DNA from: Bacillota bacterium
GTDB taxonomy: Bacteria; Bacillota_A; Clostridia; Lachnospirales; WQUN01
Length of the DNA stretch: 6,529 bases
Reading direction: 5' to 3'
NCBI GenBank assembly: GCA_009786175.1
Contig: WQTQ01000089.1
Span: forward strand, 1 to 6,529
How positions within the stretch are numbered: position 1 is the stretch's first letter; every line of letters starts with the position of its first letter. Below the pieces are notes generated by a model. That model was not told where the DNA came from. It saw only the letters and a program-made list of their open reading frames with translations, and did no database searches. Positions 5,007 through 6,529 of the stretch are shown here, in pieces. The translations under genes were made by a program, and so were the position numbers.

Positions 5007-5994
5007 TAAGAAACGCCTCTACTATTTCCGGGTACTTCCACTTTAGTTCCCGGCGCAGCATAAGTTCAAACTCGTGGCCGCCGTTATCCCACCAGATGCT
5101 TGGTACGCCGTATTTGCGCGCACGGCTCATGTAGGCTTTTGCCCATTTTACCCTGTCTTGAGGGTTATTTTTATCTCTGGCACCGCATTCGCCCATAATA
5201 ACCGGGATGCCCTTGCTAAGGAAGTATTTGTCCACCCGCCCAAACAGCAGGTCTAATTCTTTATCACATTCGTCTGTCCATTTATTATCATCCATGTCAT
5301 CCAGCAGTGCGAAGTTTACCGGCGGGTAGCAGTGCAGGGAAACGATAATGTTTTCACCTTCCGGCGGCACAAAATCACACATGCCCGGGTCTTCGCTGCA
5401 GGCGGCATAGGTGGGCACCATCAGCATTCTTGTAGAGTTGCTGCCGCCGGTGGTGCGCACGGTTTCCACAAAGTCTTTGTTTAATTGCATAACCACGCGG
5501 CGGCCTTCTTCGTCTCCGCCGTTCCATTCCACGGGGGTTCTTGTTTTACGGGGCTCGTTCATGGCTTCAAAAATAAGCTTGTCGCCGTAATTTGCAAACC
5601 GTTCTGCAATCTGCTGCCAAAGGGCCTTCATCCGCTCGCTTGCAGCGGGATAATTTTCGTCCGAGGGGAAGTGCCAGTCTTCGTGGTGCAGGTTTAAAAT
5701 AACCGTAAGCCCCACGTTAATGCCATAGTCTACAATTTCCTGCACCCTGTCCATCCAAGCCTTTTTTACAATGTTACCCGGCCCAATTTGTGCCTCCCAG
5801 GTAGTGGGCACGCGAAGCATGTCAAAGCCCGTGTCTTTTACAAGTTTTATCATTTCCGGCGTTGTAACAGGGTTGTTCCATGCGGTTTCCTGGGATTCCG
5901 GCGTTGGGTCTGTCTCCCCTCTGCGTATCGCGTCCAGTGTGTTGCCCAGGTTCCAGCCTGTGTGTAACTTTTTTACATATTCCCATGCGCTCAT
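4999..5994 (-). CDS. GH5 family glycoside hydrolase (endo-beta-glucanase-like), no signal peptide, 331 aa
   Basis: This is a retaining (alpha/beta)8-barrel glycosidase. Landmarks in order: GWNLGNTLDA (13-22), ETAWNNP (36-42), the conserved Arg in MLRVP (R61), NLHHEDWH (101-108), acid/base E147 in FEAMNEPR, H221 and Y223 in SLHCYPP, nucleophile E269 in VIMGECGARDKNN, and WWDNG (301-305). All GH5 catalytic positions are present. The pattern resembles subfamily GH5_4 (endoglucanases, xyloglucanases and lichenases), but substrate cannot be fixed from sequence. Unlike most relatives it starts directly at the catalytic domain, with no signal peptide, carbohydrate-binding module or dockerin, so it appears cytoplasmic and may act on imported oligosaccharides. 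The ATG has AGGAG 8 nt upstream. It is first in an operon with the overlapping SDR gene. Confidence 0.94.
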   Translation of the reverse strand: MSAWEYVKKLHTGWNLGNTLDAIRRGETDPTPESQETAWNNPVTTPEMIKLVKDTGFDMLRVPTTWEAQIGPGNIVKKAWMDRVQEIVDYGINVGLTVILNLHHEDWHFPSDENYPAASERMKALWQQIAERFANYGDKLIFEAMNEPRKTRTPVEWNGGDEEGRRVVMQLNKDFVETVRTTGGSNSTRMLMVPTYAACSEDPGMCDFVPPEGENIIVSLHCYPPVNFALLDDMDDNKWTDECDKELDLLFGRVDKYFLSKGIPVIMGECGARDKNNPQDRVKWAKAYMSRARKYGVPSIWWDNGGHEFELMLRRELKWKYPEIVEAFLNA

Positions 5995-6013
5995 ACTAAT
6001 TTCTCCTCTCCAT

Positions 6014-6042
6014 TTGACAAACTCTTGGAATATTTATACCAT
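6014..6042 (+). promoter_or_regulatory. Candidate promoter for murJ
   Basis: TTGACA (6014-6019, perfect), a 17-nt spacer and TACCAT (6037-6042, 4 of 6). It would give a leader of about 180 nt that contains the 120-nt fold-back at 6083-6202. It physically overlaps the opposing GH5 promoter. A promoter closer to murJ was not evident. Confidence 0.4.
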
Positions 6043-6061
6043 ACTTACAAAACATATGAAA
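6033..6061 (-). promoter_or_regulatory. Extended -10 promoter of the GH5-SDR operon
   Basis: On the minus strand, extended -10 TGGTATAAA (6041-6033) with a weak -35 TTTCAT (6061-6056) at 17 nt. The TG dinucleotide upstream of the -10 compensates for a poor -35. The start would be near 6026, with a leader of about 30 nt carrying the GGAGAGGAG ribosome binding site. Confidence 0.5.
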
Positions 6062-6082
6062 CCCCGATATTAACCTTGAGAC

Positions 6083-6202
6083 TGTCTTGTCAAGCAAGAA
6101 AACGATATATTTCCTATAGCGACTATCGATTAGTGTCGCATGAAATGCGACAATCATCGATTCGGAGCATTAGGGAATTATCGTTTTCAGGCTAACGAGA
6201 CA
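6083..6202. repeat. 120-nt imperfect palindrome (long fold-back) upstream of murJ
   Basis: The two halves pair around a centre at 6143. Matching arms are TGTCTTGT (6083-6090) with ACGAGACA (6195-6202, one G-T pair), GAAAACGATA (6098-6107) with TATCGTTTTC (6179-6188), ATTTCCTA (6109-6116) with TAGGGAAT (6171-6178, one G-T pair), ATCGAT (6125-6130) with ATCGAT (6156-6161), and TGTCGCAT (6134-6141) with ATGCGACA (6145-6152) around a GAA loop. I see no open frame or transposase. It may be a structured leader RNA, a small inverted-repeat mobile element, or a remnant of one. Confidence 0.8.
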
Positions 6203-6230
6203 ACCCCCAACACCATGAATAGAGGACATC

Positions 6231-6529
6231 ATGAAACCAAAAGACATAAACCCAACCCGCACCATAGCCATGATGATGGCCATTACAATAATAGGCAAGG
6301 TGCTGGGTGTATTGCGTGACCGGATGCAGGCAGGTGCCTTTGGGGGCGACACTGCCGAAGGTATTGCCTTTGCCCAGGCAAGTTTTTTGCCACGCACTTT
6401 TTTAGACGTTATGTTTGCGGCGGCTTTCTCCGCAAGCTTTATTCCGGTATTTTCATCTTATATGGAAACTAAGGGCAAAAAAGCGGCTTTCGACTTGGCA
6501 GGTCTTTTTATTAGCGTTGTGGCGGTTTT
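6231..6529 (+). CDS. murJ: Lipid II flippase MurJ (MviN family), N-terminal fragment cut by the window edge
   Basis: 99 codons are visible and the frame stays open to the end of the window. MurJ moves lipid II across the cytoplasmic membrane for peptidoglycan synthesis; full-length members are about 500 aa with 13-14 membrane helices. The visible part shows the family N-terminus: a first helix (AMMMAITIIGKVLGVLRD, residues 13-30), then AGAFGGDTAEGIAFAQASFL (34-53), the characteristic PRTFLDVMFAAAFSASFIPV (54-73), FSSYMETKGKKAAF, and the start of a third helix. The invariant Arg of the first periplasmic gate region is represented by R29/R31. The ATG has AGAGGA 4 nt upstream, slightly close. 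It is divergent from the GH5 operon, and the fold-back at 6083-6202 lies in its presumed leader. Confidence 0.92.
   Translation, partial: MKPKDINPTRTIAMMMAITIIGKVLGVLRDRMQAGAFGGDTAEGIAFAQASFLPRTFLDVMFAAAFSASFIPVFSSYMETKGKKAAFDLAGLFISVVAV

Noticed and set aside
4504..5046. Long plus-strand open frame (180 codons) antisense to the SDR and GH5 genes
   Set aside because: It mirrors the strongly supported SDR gene, is Ser/Pro/Ala-rich as expected of antisense reading, and has no ribosome binding site.
6170..6397. Minus-strand 75-codon open frame opposite murJ
   Set aside because: Antisense shadow of the well-supported murJ N-terminus and part of the fold-back.

Overview
The window looks like a chromosomal segment of a low-to-moderate GC Firmicute, probably a gut or rumen type Clostridia. 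The evidence is the strong AGGAGG-type ribosome binding sites, sigma-A-like promoters, intrinsic terminators with T-runs, a murJ 5' end, and a GH5 glucanase with the GWNLGNTLDA signature of clostridial cellulases. No rRNA, tRNA, CRISPR array or transposase was seen.

The left part (about 1-4140) is AT-rich, reads as an accessory module, and is mostly of unrecognised function. On the minus strand, in transcription order, it holds a 371-aa exported protein (2356-1241), an 84-aa two-helix membrane protein 15 bp downstream (1225-971), an intrinsic hairpin (911-944), a 158-aa lipoprotein (876-400), and a 68-aa protein that may be frameshifted (247-41). Divergent from the exported protein, across a 518-bp gap with a near-consensus promoter, lies a 323-aa HTH-TPR regulator (2875-3846) that resembles peptide-sensing RRNPP regulators. 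A 51-aa GTG-started secreted peptide with four cysteines (4006-3851) faces it tail to tail, only 4 bp away. The regulator, the secreted peptide and the divergent exported/membrane pair have the layout of a peptide-signalling cassette. This is inference from architecture and has not been shown.

The right part (about 4140-6529) has visibly higher GC and looks like ordinary chromosome. A strong terminator (4092-4134) closes a minus-strand operon made of a signal-less GH5 glucanase (5994-4999) and an overlapping short-chain dehydrogenase/reductase (5006-4209). Divergent from it is the 5' end of murJ (from 6231, cut by the window edge). Between them lie overlapping divergent promoters and a striking 120-nt imperfect palindrome (6083-6202) that would sit in the murJ leader or may be a small inverted-repeat element.

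The points most worth following up are the regulator-peptide pair with its convergent antisense arrangement, the similar inverted repeats at the promoters of this cassette, and the long fold-back upstream of murJ.
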